Assembly (NCBI RefSeq): GCF_023284065.1 | Contig: NZ_JAKIKP010000017.1 | Location: 22,912 to 86,911 of the forward strand | Source: Shewanella gaetbuli | GTDB taxonomy: Bacteria; Pseudomonadota; Gammaproteobacteria; Enterobacterales; Shewanellaceae | Direction: 5' to 3' | DNA: 64,000 bases | Shown: positions 34,992 to 43,949 of the stretch, one piece after another | Numbering within the stretch: position 1 is the stretch's first letter | How the letters are laid out: every line of letters starts with the position of its first letter | Program-made: the position numbers and the translations under genes | Notes under the pieces: model-generated | What the model was told of the DNA's origin: nothing | Seen by the model: only the letters and a program-made list of their open reading frames with translations | Databases searched by the model: none

Positions 34992-35561
34992 TTATCCCCA
35001 AATTGCTTTGTTAGACCCACGAGAAGCAACACGCTCACGGTAAATGTCAGAAACCACAGACGCATCACCGGCAAGCAATGCTTTTGTTGCACAAAGTTCA
35101 GCACACATTGGTAACTTACCTTCTGCAATACGGTTTGCACCATATTTCTTGCGCTCTGCTTCTGAATGGTTCTCTTCAGCACCACCGGCACAGAAAGTAC
35201 ATTTATCCATTTTGCCACGACCGCCAAACACTGACTTTTGTGGGAACTGTGGCGCGCCGAATGGGCAAGCATAAAAACAGTAACCACAACCAATACAGGT
35301 GTCTTTGTCATGTAGCACGATGCCGTCTTCAGTTTTGTAAAAACAATCTGCTGGGCATACTGCCATACAAGGGGCATCGCTGCAGTGCATACATGCCACT
35401 GAAATAGACGCTTCACCTGGAACACCATCATTAATCGTCACTACGCGACGACGTTGAATACCCCACTCTAAAGCAGAGTCGTTTTCGTTTTTACATGCTG
35501 TGACACAGCCGTTACATTCGATGCAGCGCTTGGTATCACATAAAAATTTCATTGTAGCCAT
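34992..35561 (-). CDS. fdhB: Formate dehydrogenase iron-sulfur subunit, copy 1
   Basis: The 189-residue protein is the electron-transfer beta subunit. It starts FLCDTKRCIECNGCVTACKNEN and has further clusters in CMHCSDAPCMAVCPADC, CIGCGYCFYACPFG and CTFC with CAELCATKA, enough Cys for four 4Fe-4S centres. It lacks the C-terminal membrane anchor of E. coli FdnH. It is very similar to copy 2 at 40173. GGAGA precedes the ATG. Confidence 0.93.
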   Translation of the reverse strand: MATMKFLCDTKRCIECNGCVTACKNENDSALEWGIQRRRVVTINDGVPGEASISVACMHCSDAPCMAVCPADCFYKTEDGIVLHDKDTCIGCGYCFYACPFGAPQFPQKSVFGGRGKMDKCTFCAGGAEENHSEAERKKYGANRIAEGKLPMCAELCATKALLAGDASVVSDIYRERVASRGSNKAIWG

Positions 35562-35590
35562 ATTGGCATTTCTCCTCGCTTAAACTGCAA

Positions 35591-38458
35591 TTAGGCTTTT
35601 TCGACCTGACATAGTGACACTTTGGTTTCTTGCATTTGTGTCACAGGATCATAGCCGTAAGTCAGTACTGTGTTTGCCGATTCACCCACAACATAAGGTT
35701 TAGTGCTGTCACCACCTGACTCTGGGTACACTAACTCTTCACCATGCATTACACCGGCAAAGTGATATGGCATCCAAGTTTGACCAGGCTTAACACGGTT
35801 AGTGACCATAGCCTTAATGAAGATGTAACCACCTTCTGCCCCTTCAACACGCACATTGTCACCATCACGAATGCCACGATCTGTTGCATCAGCAGGGTTC
35901 ATTTCAATGAACATTTCTTGTTGAAGTTCAGCAAGCCAAGGGTTAGAACGAGATTCTTCACCACCACCTTCGTACTCAACTAAACGACCAGAAGACACCA
36001 CTAATGGGTACTTCTTATCTAAGTTGTCACTGATAACCTTGTCTTGTAATGTCTTATACAGAGTCGGTAGACGATGTACTTGCATGTCATCATGAGTTGG
36101 ATACTTAGCAATTAAGTCACGACGCGGTGTGTATAACGGCTCACGGTGCAGCGGGATTTCATCAGGGAAAGTCCAAACGCGACAACGTGCTTTAGCATTA
36201 CCATAAGGGATCATGTTGTGAGCCAGTGCCACACGTACGATACCGCCACCTAAATCTGTTGCCCAAGTGCGGTTTTCCGCTAATACTTTCTCTTCTGCAG
36301 TCAGTTCATCCCACCAACCAAGCTGTTTAAGCATGACGTCGTCAAATTGTGGGTAACCGTCTTGAATTTCAGCGCCAACAGAAGCAGAGTTGTCAGCAAG
36401 AATGCTCTCACCTTCAAATTCAACACCAAAACGTGCACGGAAGTTACCACCACCTTGGTTAACATTACGGTCTGTTCGGTAAAGGATTTGCGTACCAGGA
36501 TGCTTCTGCTCTGGCGTACCCCAACAAGGCCAAGGTAAACCGTAGGTTTCGCCTTTATTCACGCCACCAGGTGCTTCTAATGTTTCAGCAGAGAAATCAC
36601 CCCAGTTCATCGTGTGAGCTTTAATTCGCTCTGGGCTCCAGCCTGTATAACCGATTGAACGCATGCCTTTAGCATATTCACGCATGATGTCATCAGGGCT
36701 TGGCGTATTGCCTTCCACTTTGATGTGTTTAGTTAATGTATCAGCGATACCGACTTTAGCCGCCAAACGATACATAATTTCTAAGTCGTTTTTAGACTCG
36801 AACACAGGCTCAACCACTTGTTGACGCCACTGAGCCGAACGGCCAGAGTTATTCAATGACCCTTCACATTCAAACTGAGTTGCCGCAGGTAATATATATA
36901 CATTATCTTTACGACGATGCATCACTGCAGCCATTGTTGGATAAGGATCAACAACAACGATAGTTTCTAGCTTATCTAACGCATCACGTACTTCCATCTG
37001 ACGAGTTTCAGTGTTAACTGATTGCCCCCAGAAGAAAGCTAAACGTACGTTATCTTTTTGCGCTAACTTTTCTTTGTCTTCTAATACACCGTCGTGCCAA
37101 CGTGAACACGGAATACCTGGAGTGGTCATAGGATCACGACCTAAGTAAGGTGATGCATCGAAACGACCCTGAACTTGATCAAATGGTAAGTCCCATACAC
37201 GAGCCCAGTGTTCCCAAGCACCGGTTGTTACACCGTAATAACCAGGCAAGTTATCAAATAACAAGCCCATGTCTGTTGCGCCTTGAACGTTATCGTGACC
37301 ACGGAAAATGTTGGTACCGCCACCTTGTATGCCCATGTTACCTAACACTAGCTGAAGGATTGAGTAGATACGAGTGTTGCCGTTACCAACGTGATGCTGA
37401 GTACCACCCATACACCAAATTACAGTCCCTGGACGGTGATGCGCCATGTGCTTCGCTGCAGCATAAACGGCTTCACGAGAAACACCGGTGACGTTTTCAA
37501 CTTCTTCAGGAGTCCAACGCTTTGCTTCTTCACGGATCTTGTCCATGCCCCAAGCGCGAGTACGAATGAAGTCTTTATCTTCCCAGCCATTTTCAAAAAT
37601 ATGCCACATTAAGCCATACACTAACGGAATGTCAGTACCTGGACGTAATGGTAAGTGCACATCTGCATGAGCCATAGTACGAGAGTAACGAGGATCAGCA
37701 ACAGTAATAGTTGCGCCGCGCTCTTTGGCTGTCAAAATGTGCTGCATAGCAACTGGGTGAGCTTCAGCTGGGTTCGCTCCAATGATAAAAATGTTTTTCG
37801 CATTACGAATATCATTGAATGAGTTAGTTTGCGCACCATAACCCCAAGTGTTAGCAACACCGGCTACAGTGGTAGAGTGACAAATACGAGCAGAGTGGTC
37901 GACGTTGTTTGTGCCCCACATTGCTGCAAGCTTACGGTACAAGTATGCGCCTTCGTTAGAGAACTTAGCACTACCCATAAAGTAAACAGAGTCTGGGCCA
38001 GATGTTTGTTTAATATCTAACATCTTGTCGCCAATCTCATTGATAGCATCATCCCAAGATACACGCTTCCATTTACCGCTTTCCAGCTTCATTGGATATT
38101 TTACACGTTTATGAGAATGCGTGTGATAACGTAATGATGCGCCTTTAGCACAGTGACCACCTTGGTTAAATGGATGGTCAAACGCAGGTTCTTGGCCTGT
38201 CCACACACCATTTTGTACTTCAGCGTAAATACCACAACCTACTGCACAGTGAGAACAAATAGTGCGTTTTACTTCAGTTGGTGAAGAATGAGGAATATCT
38301 TTAGCCTCGGCTTTACGGATCATTCCAGTACCAAGCATAGAAGCTGCCGCGATACCGCCAGTTGCCACACTCATCTGTTTCATAAATTGACGACGGTTAA
38401 TGCCAAGCTCAGTTTTTCCTGCTTGTGGTGTCGTGGTTGACTTGCGAGTTAATTTCAT
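35591..38458 (-). CDS. fdhA: Formate dehydrogenase catalytic subunit, copy 1 (Cys type)
   Basis: The 955-residue protein carries a twin-arginine signal with NRRQFMKQ at residues 21-28 and a hydrophobic stretch to about 50, so it is exported folded to the periplasm. Cluster ligands CSHCAVGC and HCAKGA come next, then bis-pyranopterin guanine dinucleotide motifs. The metal ligand is Cys193 in ARICHST, encoded by TGT at 37880-37882, not selenocysteine. It oxidises formate to CO2. Its paralogue at 40797 is highly similar. fdhX-1 lies 18 bases upstream. Confidence 0.95.
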   Translation of the reverse strand: MKLTRKSTTTPQAGKTELGINRRQFMKQMSVATGGIAAASMLGTGMIRKAEAKDIPHSSPTEVKRTICSHCAVGCGIYAEVQNGVWTGQEPAFDHPFNQGGHCAKGASLRYHTHSHKRVKYPMKLESGKWKRVSWDDAINEIGDKMLDIKQTSGPDSVYFMGSAKFSNEGAYLYRKLAAMWGTNNVDHSARICHSTTVAGVANTWGYGAQTNSFNDIRNAKNIFIIGANPAEAHPVAMQHILTAKERGATITVADPRYSRTMAHADVHLPLRPGTDIPLVYGLMWHIFENGWEDKDFIRTRAWGMDKIREEAKRWTPEEVENVTGVSREAVYAAAKHMAHHRPGTVIWCMGGTQHHVGNGNTRIYSILQLVLGNMGIQGGGTNIFRGHDNVQGATDMGLLFDNLPGYYGVTTGAWEHWARVWDLPFDQVQGRFDASPYLGRDPMTTPGIPCSRWHDGVLEDKEKLAQKDNVRLAFFWGQSVNTETRQMEVRDALDKLETIVVVDPYPTMAAVMHRRKDNVYILPAATQFECEGSLNNSGRSAQWRQQVVEPVFESKNDLEIMYRLAAKVGIADTLTKHIKVEGNTPSPDDIMREYAKGMRSIGYTGWSPERIKAHTMNWGDFSAETLEAPGGVNKGETYGLPWPCWGTPEQKHPGTQILYRTDRNVNQGGGNFRARFGVEFEGESILADNSASVGAEIQDGYPQFDDVMLKQLGWWDELTAEEKVLAENRTWATDLGGGIVRVALAHNMIPYGNAKARCRVWTFPDEIPLHREPLYTPRRDLIAKYPTHDDMQVHRLPTLYKTLQDKVISDNLDKKYPLVVSSGRLVEYEGGGEESRSNPWLAELQQEMFIEMNPADATDRGIRDGDNVRVEGAEGGYIFIKAMVTNRVKPGQTWMPYHFAGVMHGEELVYPESGGDSTKPYVVGESANTVLTYGYDPVTQMQETKVSLCQVEKA

Positions 38459-38476
38459 CGCTGTAATTCTCCTAAA

Positions 38477-38674
38477 CTAGCCGCGTAAGCTATCATAGTA
38501 ACTACGAATGTGGGCTGTTTCTTGATAGCCATTTGCATTCGATTTCGTGGCACTTTGCTCAGTTGCATGAGCAACCTTGATGCCTGTCGCTGCTATGGCG
38601 ACACTTGCTGTTCCGCCAATGGTTAAGGCTTTCAGCAAAGATCTGCGATTCAGATCAGTTTGTTGCTTACTCAT
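38477..38674 (-). CDS. fdhX: Formate dehydrogenase region Tat peptide FdhX, copy 1
   Basis: The 65-residue product starts with a twin-arginine signal (LNRRSLLKAL, Arg10-Arg11) and a hydrophobic stretch, leaving a short mature peptide ending HIRSYYDSLRG. Such 'formate dehydrogenase region Tat target' peptides precede fdhA in several proteobacteria, and their function is unknown. It has its own gene directly ahead of fdhA-1; a second copy precedes fdhA-2 and the C-terminal motif HIRxYYxSL is shared. Confidence 0.85.
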   Translation of the reverse strand: MSKQQTDLNRRSLLKALTIGGTASVAIAATGIKVAHATEQSATKSNANGYQETAHIRSYYDSLRG

Positions 38675-39045
38675 TTAATCTCCCATTGAAAGTATTCACT
38701 TCCTGGTATACATATGCACCCTTAATGGTGCTAACAAATTGTGTTGTAAAAACCGAGTAACTTGCATATCTGCTCGCTATGGAATTTTCGGGGAGTATAT
38801 TAGGGATGGAAGAATACGTATTTGTTGATCTAGCCCCTTATATGGGAGCCTTATCATTATAAATAAACAAAAATACTATGTAGATCACACTTGCAGAAGC
38901 CACTGAAAAACAAAGGTAAAAACATAGATACTACATTGTTAAGCCACATTGGCATGCAGGTTGTTTTATTGTTGTTTTTTACTTTTCGGTTAACGCATTT
39001 ATTAAAAAATTGTTGGCAATTGTGAACTGGAAAACGCAGATATAA
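38675..39045. other. Intergenic region, promoter of fdh operon 1
   Basis: About 370 bases between fdhX-1 and the terminator of operon 2, both on the minus strand. It must contain the promoter of operon 1, so the two FDH operons are likely transcribed separately. I see no confident FNR, CRP or ArcA box; a TGTGATCTA half-site at about 38881-38889 on the minus strand is the nearest. No ORF is convincing. Confidence 0.4.
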
Positions 39046-39078
39046 AAACACCCCGAAGTGTTAAACCGCGGGGTGTTT
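39046..39078 (-). terminator. Intrinsic terminator after fdhC-2
   Basis: AAACACCCCG (39046-39055) pairs perfectly with CGGGGTGTTT (39069-39078). On the minus strand the stem is followed by TTTTTAT. It lies 30 bases past the fdhC-2 stop and ends the long operon that begins at DUF3305. Confidence 0.85.
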
Positions 39079-39108
39079 ATTATTCTCAAACAAGTAATTA
39101 CGATTAAG

Positions 39109-40125
39109 TTAACTCTTGTATTTTAAAGAGCCATTTTCTTTAATTTCGTCATACCATAGGTTGTGATGCTGGATTGCCCAGTTTTCATCACAGTAGCCTG
39201 ACACCATACACTCCATACCACCTTCACTGAGCACAGTTGCCATCCAAATGTGGACAATGGTGAACGCAATCAAAATAACTGCGCTGATACCATGAACCAA
39301 CAAAGCAGCAATTGACGCTTCACGTGGTAAATCAAGGTTTGGTAAGACTAACATTAATCCGGTAATGCTGATAAATAGACCAAATATCACTAAGGTCCAA
39401 AACCACATTTTCTCACCGGCATTGGCAAATCCACTGTCAGGATGCTTACCTTTAAACGGTCCGAAATTAATATAACCACCGACCACTAAAAACCACTTTA
39501 AGTCGTAAAGCTTAAAGAGTTGTAGTGGCATCCATTTGATTACACAAATCAACCAAGACACAATAAATACAGGGCCAGACCAATCATGGATGAACTTACT
39601 AGCAGAAATAATGCCTGCCCATAGTCCTTCCCCTACGTATGGTGCAATGAAATGGCGTCCCAGCATAATAAATATGCCAGTTAACATTAAGATTAAGCAT
39701 GCTATAGCCATAATCCAATGCAGCCATACATCTGCACTTGTCCAGCGAAGTACCATTTTTCCTGAAAAACCATGGGATAATTTAGAGGGCCCATTGACTA
39801 AGAAAAACAGTAAAAACGCACCAAATACGCCAAACACTGCCAACACAATGGCAGGTTTTAAGTAAGTGTTACGTATTTCTTTACCTTCATTACCGGCTTT
39901 GTTGATTAACACATTTGCTTCTAAGGCTTTGTCAGTCGAGTATCCCGACTCACCTGCTTTAACTGCGCGCCAAAGATCCGCATCACTGGTTCTGGTGGTT
40001 GCTTGTTGTTGGCTAGATTGATCATCTGCGGCATGGGCTGTTGGCATAACCAACCCCAAACCAATAATCAAAGCTACAAGCGCAAACATCATTCGCAGTG
40101 ATTTGTTTAACGATGTGTTTAACAT
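39109..40125 (-). CDS. fdhC: Formate dehydrogenase cytochrome b subunit, copy 2
   Basis: The 338-residue paralogue of fdhC-1 has a signal peptide ending near AHA|AD, four membrane helices and the same GGYINFGPFKGKHPDSGFAN and MECMVSGYCDENWA segments, with His residues placed for haem b. I use the ATG at 40125 with AGGAG upstream instead of a GTG at 40131. A 9-bp stem-loop sits in the gap before it. Confidence 0.9.
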   Translation of the reverse strand: MLNTSLNKSLRMMFALVALIIGLGLVMPTAHAADDQSSQQQATTRTSDADLWRAVKAGESGYSTDKALEANVLINKAGNEGKEIRNTYLKPAIVLAVFGVFGAFLLFFLVNGPSKLSHGFSGKMVLRWTSADVWLHWIMAIACLILMLTGIFIMLGRHFIAPYVGEGLWAGIISASKFIHDWSGPVFIVSWLICVIKWMPLQLFKLYDLKWFLVVGGYINFGPFKGKHPDSGFANAGEKMWFWTLVIFGLFISITGLMLVLPNLDLPREASIAALLVHGISAVILIAFTIVHIWMATVLSEGGMECMVSGYCDENWAIQHHNLWYDEIKENGSLKYKS

Positions 40126-40139
40126 TGTCACTCCTCATT

Positions 40140-40161
40140 GGGCTGTAATAAATTACAGCCC
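40140..40161 (-). other. Stem-loop in fdhB-fdhC gap, copy 2
   Basis: GGGCTGTAA (40140-40148) and TTACAGCCC (40153-40161) form a perfect 9-bp stem with a 4-nt loop, in the 47-base gap between fdhB-2 and fdhC-2. The sequence differs from that of copy 1 but the structure and place agree. Confidence 0.65.
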
Positions 40162-40172
40162 ATCCAGTGGGT

Positions 40173-40769
40173 TTAGATCATCTCGCCTGTTTTTGGGTTG
40201 TAACCCCAAATCACATTCGGATTACCACGCTGTGCCATACGCTGACGATAAATGTCAGATACCACACCCGCATCACCCGCTAGCAGAGCTTTTGTTGCAC
40301 AAAGTTCAGCACACATTGGCAACTTACCTTCTGCAATACGGTTTGCACCGTACTTTTGACGCTCGGCATCTGAATGATCATCTTCAGGGCCACCAGCACA
40401 GAAAGTACACTTGTCCATTTTACCGCGACTACCAAATGCGGTCTTTTTAGGGAACTGTGGCGCACCAAATGGGCAAGCATAGAAGCAGTAACCACAACCG
40501 ATACACGTATCTTTGTCGTGTAATACAATGCCGTCTTCTGTACGGTAGAAACAATCTGCCGGACAAACTGCCATACAAGGCGCATCGGTACAATGCATAC
40601 AAGCAACAGAAATGGATGCTTCACCTGGCTCACCATCTTTAATGGTGACTACGCGGCGACGTTGAATACCCCACTCAAGTGCGGCATCGTTTTCGTTTTT
40701 ACAAGCTGTGACGCAACCGTTACACTCGATGCAGCGCTTGGTGTCACACAAAAATTTCATGACTGCCAT
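40173..40769 (-). CDS. fdhB: Formate dehydrogenase iron-sulfur subunit, copy 2
   Basis: The 198-residue protein is nearly identical to copy 1 in its first 180 residues and holds the same four 4Fe-4S cluster motifs (CIECNGCVTAC, CMHCTDAPCMAVCP, CIGCGYCFYACP, CTFC/CAELC). It has nine extra C-terminal residues (YNPKTGEMI). It follows fdhA-2 after 27 bases and would carry electrons to FdhC-2 in the periplasm. Confidence 0.93.
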   Translation of the reverse strand: MAVMKFLCDTKRCIECNGCVTACKNENDAALEWGIQRRRVVTIKDGEPGEASISVACMHCTDAPCMAVCPADCFYRTEDGIVLHDKDTCIGCGYCFYACPFGAPQFPKKTAFGSRGKMDKCTFCAGGPEDDHSDAERQKYGANRIAEGKLPMCAELCATKALLAGDAGVVSDIYRQRMAQRGNPNVIWGYNPKTGEMI

Positions 40770-40796
40770 AATGGCTTATCTCCTCATCAAGTTGAA

Positions 40797-43646
40797 TTAT
40801 GCTTTGCTGATCTGGCATAAGCTGGACTTAGTTTCTTGCATCTGAGTCACAACGTCATAACCATAAGTTAATACCGTATTTGCAGATTCACCAATCACGT
40901 AAGGCACTGTGCCTTCCGGATAGTTTTTCTCTAGGCTTTCACCTTCAAATACACCAGCAAAGTGATAAGGCATGAAACACTCACCAGCAATAACACGAGG
41001 TGTTACCATTGCTTTCACAGTGATTTTCGCACCCTCTGGACCGTGAACATACACATCATCGCCATCGCGAATACCACGATCAGCTGCATCTGCAGGGTTC
41101 ATTTCGATAAACATCTCTTGCTGAAGTTCTGCAAGCCATGGGTTAGAACGCGTTTCTTCACCACCACCTTCATACTCTACTAAACGACCAGAAGTCAGTG
41201 CTAATGGGTAATCTTTAGCAAAGTCTTTGTCTTGAATCGATTTATAAAGTGTTGGAAGACGTGCAACCATACGGTCATCGTAAGTTGGGTACTTAGACAC
41301 TAAGTCACGACGAGGGGTGTATAACGGCTCACGGTGTAATGGAATATCATCTGGGAAGTTCCATACAATACAACGTGCTTTTGCATTACCGTAAGGAATA
41401 CAGCCATGCTTAATTGCCACGCGCTGAATACCACCAGAAATATCGGTTTTCCAGTTTTTACCTTCAGCATGTACTTTTTCTTCAGCGGTTAAGTCGTCCC
41501 ACCAGCCAAGCTGTTTCAGCATGTCAGCAGTAAACTCTGGGTAACCGTCTTGAATTTCAGCACCTTTAGAGAATGAACCTTCGGCAAGAATGTTGTTACC
41601 GTTGTGCTCAACACCATAACGGGCACGGAAGTTACCGCCACCGTCTTTCACTTCACGTCCAGTACGATATAAAATTTGCGTACCTGGATGCTTCTGTTCT
41701 GGTGTACCCCAACAAGGCCAAGGTAAACCATAAGTTTCACCTTTCGCTGGGCCGCCAGGCGCTTCTAATGAGTCAACATCGAAAGTACCCCAGTTTTTCT
41801 GGTGCATTTTCAAACGTTCAGGGCTTTGGCCTGTATAACCAATTGTCCACATCCCTTTGTTAAACTCACGAGTGACATCTTCAACCACTGGCTCATCATT
41901 TTTAACTTCAATGTGCTTACAGAACTGCTCTGCAATACCCCATTTTTTAGCCAATTTATACATGATCACGTGATCAGGTAATGACTCAAATAATGGTTCG
42001 ATAACTTGGTCACGCCACTGTAGTGAACGGTTTGATGCAGATACTGAACCATACGTTTCAAACTGAGTTGCCGCAGGTAATAGATAAACACCATCGGTAC
42101 GTTGATGCATTACACCTGCCATAGTTGGGAATGGATCCACAACCACAACCGTGTCCATTTTGTTCAATGCTTCACGCACTTCACGACCACGGGTTTCGGT
42201 GTTAACAGACTGGCCCCAGAAAAACGCTAAACGAATATTGTCTTTTTGAGCAATCTTGTTTTTGTCTTCTAACACACCATCATGCCAACGAGAACAAGGA
42301 ATACCTGCAGAAGTTTGCGGCGACTGACCTAAATATTCACCTTGGTCAAAACGGTCTTTAACCCAGTTAGGGTCTAAGTCCCATACATTTGACCAATGGC
42401 CCCAAGCACCTGATGTTAAGCCGTAGTAACCTGGTAAGTTATCGAATAACAAACCAAAGTCAGTTGCGCCCTGTACGTTATCGTGACCACGGAAGATGTT
42501 TGTTCCGCCGCCTTCAACGCCCATATTGCCGAGTGCTAACTGTAAAATACAGTATGCACGGGTATTCGCATTACCCACGTGATGCTGAGTACCCCCCATA
42601 CACCATACAATGGTGCCAGGCTTAGTTTCAGCCATCATTTTTGCAACACGGTACATTTGCGCTTTAGGCACACCGACTACGTGCTCAACTTCTTCTGGCG
42701 TGTACTTTTTCACTTCTTCTTGAATACGTTCCATGCCGTATACACGTTGCGAGATGAAGCTTTCATCTTGCCAACCGTTTTCGAAGATGTGCCATAACAA
42801 ACCATAAATAAACGGAATGTCAGTACCAGGACGAATATGAACATACTCATCAGACTTAGCTGCTGTACGTGTGAAACGTGGATCAACAACAATGATTTTT
42901 GCACCGCGTTCTTTACCCGTTAGAATGTGTTGCATCGCCACTGGGTGAGCTTCACATGGGTTAGAACCGATGAACATCATGCATTTTGAGTTGCGGATAT
43001 CGTTAAACGAGTTAGTTTGCGCACCGTAGCCCCAAGTGTTAGCAACACCGGCTACCGTGGTAGAGTGACAAATACGAGCTGAGTGGTCGACGTTATTCGT
43101 GCCCCACATTGCCGCGAATTTGCGATATAGATAAGCTTGCTCGTTTGAAAATTTCGCACTACCCATGAAGTAGATAGAGTCAGGACCTGATTCACCACGA
43201 ATATCGAGGGCTTTTTGACCCACTTCTTCAATCGCTTGATCCCAAGATAAACGCTTCCATTTTCCGCCTTCTAGCTTCATTGGATATTTTAAGCGTTTTT
43301 CACCATGACCATGTTCACGTAATGATGCGCCTTTAGCACAGTGACCACCTTGGTTAAATGGATGGTCGAATGCAGGCTCTTGACCTGTCCAAACACCATT
43401 TTGAACTTCAGCATAGATACCACAGCCCACTGAACAATGTGAACAAATAGTACGAACAACTTCAGTTGGTGCATCATGAGGTACGTCTTTAGCTTCTGCT
43501 TTACGCATCATGCCTGCACCTAACATTGATGCTGCAGCAATGCCGCCTGTTGCTAAACTTGCTGACTTAAGGAACTGGCGTCGATTTAGACCTAGTCCTG
43601 GCTTTTCAGCCTTAACGGCTGTGTCAGATTTACGGGTTAATTGCAT
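40797..43646 (-). CDS. fdhA: Formate dehydrogenase catalytic subunit, copy 2 (Cys type)
   Basis: The 949-residue paralogue has the twin-arginine motif NRRQFLKS at residues 21-28, cluster Cys in CSHCSVGC and HCAKGA, and Cys193 in ARICHST (TGT, 43068-43070) as metal ligand. Long stretches match copy 1, such as HSTTVAGVANTWGYGAQTN. Keeping two full-length, intact copies suggests different expression or metal preference (Mo or W), not recent decay. It is part of the operon that begins with DUF3305. Confidence 0.95.
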   Translation of the reverse strand: MQLTRKSDTAVKAEKPGLGLNRRQFLKSASLATGGIAAASMLGAGMMRKAEAKDVPHDAPTEVVRTICSHCSVGCGIYAEVQNGVWTGQEPAFDHPFNQGGHCAKGASLREHGHGEKRLKYPMKLEGGKWKRLSWDQAIEEVGQKALDIRGESGPDSIYFMGSAKFSNEQAYLYRKFAAMWGTNNVDHSARICHSTTVAGVANTWGYGAQTNSFNDIRNSKCMMFIGSNPCEAHPVAMQHILTGKERGAKIIVVDPRFTRTAAKSDEYVHIRPGTDIPFIYGLLWHIFENGWQDESFISQRVYGMERIQEEVKKYTPEEVEHVVGVPKAQMYRVAKMMAETKPGTIVWCMGGTQHHVGNANTRAYCILQLALGNMGVEGGGTNIFRGHDNVQGATDFGLLFDNLPGYYGLTSGAWGHWSNVWDLDPNWVKDRFDQGEYLGQSPQTSAGIPCSRWHDGVLEDKNKIAQKDNIRLAFFWGQSVNTETRGREVREALNKMDTVVVVDPFPTMAGVMHQRTDGVYLLPAATQFETYGSVSASNRSLQWRDQVIEPLFESLPDHVIMYKLAKKWGIAEQFCKHIEVKNDEPVVEDVTREFNKGMWTIGYTGQSPERLKMHQKNWGTFDVDSLEAPGGPAKGETYGLPWPCWGTPEQKHPGTQILYRTGREVKDGGGNFRARYGVEHNGNNILAEGSFSKGAEIQDGYPEFTADMLKQLGWWDDLTAEEKVHAEGKNWKTDISGGIQRVAIKHGCIPYGNAKARCIVWNFPDDIPLHREPLYTPRRDLVSKYPTYDDRMVARLPTLYKSIQDKDFAKDYPLALTSGRLVEYEGGGEETRSNPWLAELQQEMFIEMNPADAADRGIRDGDDVYVHGPEGAKITVKAMVTPRVIAGECFMPYHFAGVFEGESLEKNYPEGTVPYVIGESANTVLTYGYDVVTQMQETKSSLCQISKA

Positions 43647-43665
43647 TTCACCCTCTCCTATAAGG

Positions 43666-43860
43666 TTATTTACTTAACGAAGCATAGTAATTACGAATAT
43701 GCTCTGTTTCACGATAGTTGCTGCTTTGTGGGGCGTCAGCGGCTTTAGGTGCCGCAGCTAATGCTGGTGCACTTACGCTAGCAACGGCACCTGCGGCGCT
43801 ACCTAATGCTAATGTTTTTAGCACTTGACGGCGTCCCATGTCGGAAGCTTGCTTCTTCAT
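43666..43860 (-). CDS. fdhX: Formate dehydrogenase region Tat peptide FdhX, copy 2
   Basis: The 64-residue peptide starts MKKQASDMGRRQVLKTL, a twin-arginine signal, has an Ala-rich stretch to about residue 40, and ends HIRNYYASLSK. AAGGAGA lies upstream. It is the counterpart of the peptide at 38477; identity is low in the middle but clear in the C-terminal YRETEHIRNYY segment. Possible roles are a small structural subunit or an export or assembly aid for FdhA; not known. Confidence 0.85.
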   Translation of the reverse strand: MKKQASDMGRRQVLKTLALGSAAGAVASVSAPALAAAPKAADAPQSSNYRETEHIRNYYASLSK

Positions 43861-43913
43861 AGTTTCTCCTTAATTAAAATCACCCTTAATAAGGGCATAA
43901 ATGACTTACTACG

Positions 43914-43943
43914 GGGCATGCCTAAAATTCATTAGGCATGCCC
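43914..43943 (-). other. Stem-loop between fdhT and fdhX-2
   Basis: GGGCATGCCTAA (43914-43925) and TTAGGCATGCCC (43932-43943) form a perfect 12-bp stem with a 6-nt loop, just past the chaperone gene stop. Neither side has a proper T run, so it may trim or stabilise the mRNA or partly terminate, setting the FDH subunits at a different level from the accessory genes. Confidence 0.6.
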
Positions 43944-43949
43944 AAATCA

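Noticed and set aside
35078..35407. 109-residue plus-strand ORF antisense to fdhB-1
   Set aside because: His/Cys-rich translation is simply the complement of Cys-rich cluster motifs; no start signal.
34979..35431. 150-residue ORF overlapping fdhB-1 on the same strand
   Set aside because: It is a shifted frame inside a gene with clear ferredoxin motifs; the same shadow appears in fdhB-2 at 40280-40636.
37880..37882. Possible selenocysteine codon in fdhA-1, and likewise at 43068-43070 in fdhA-2
   Set aside because: The codon is TGT (Cys) in both genes, so no recoding or SECIS element is needed.
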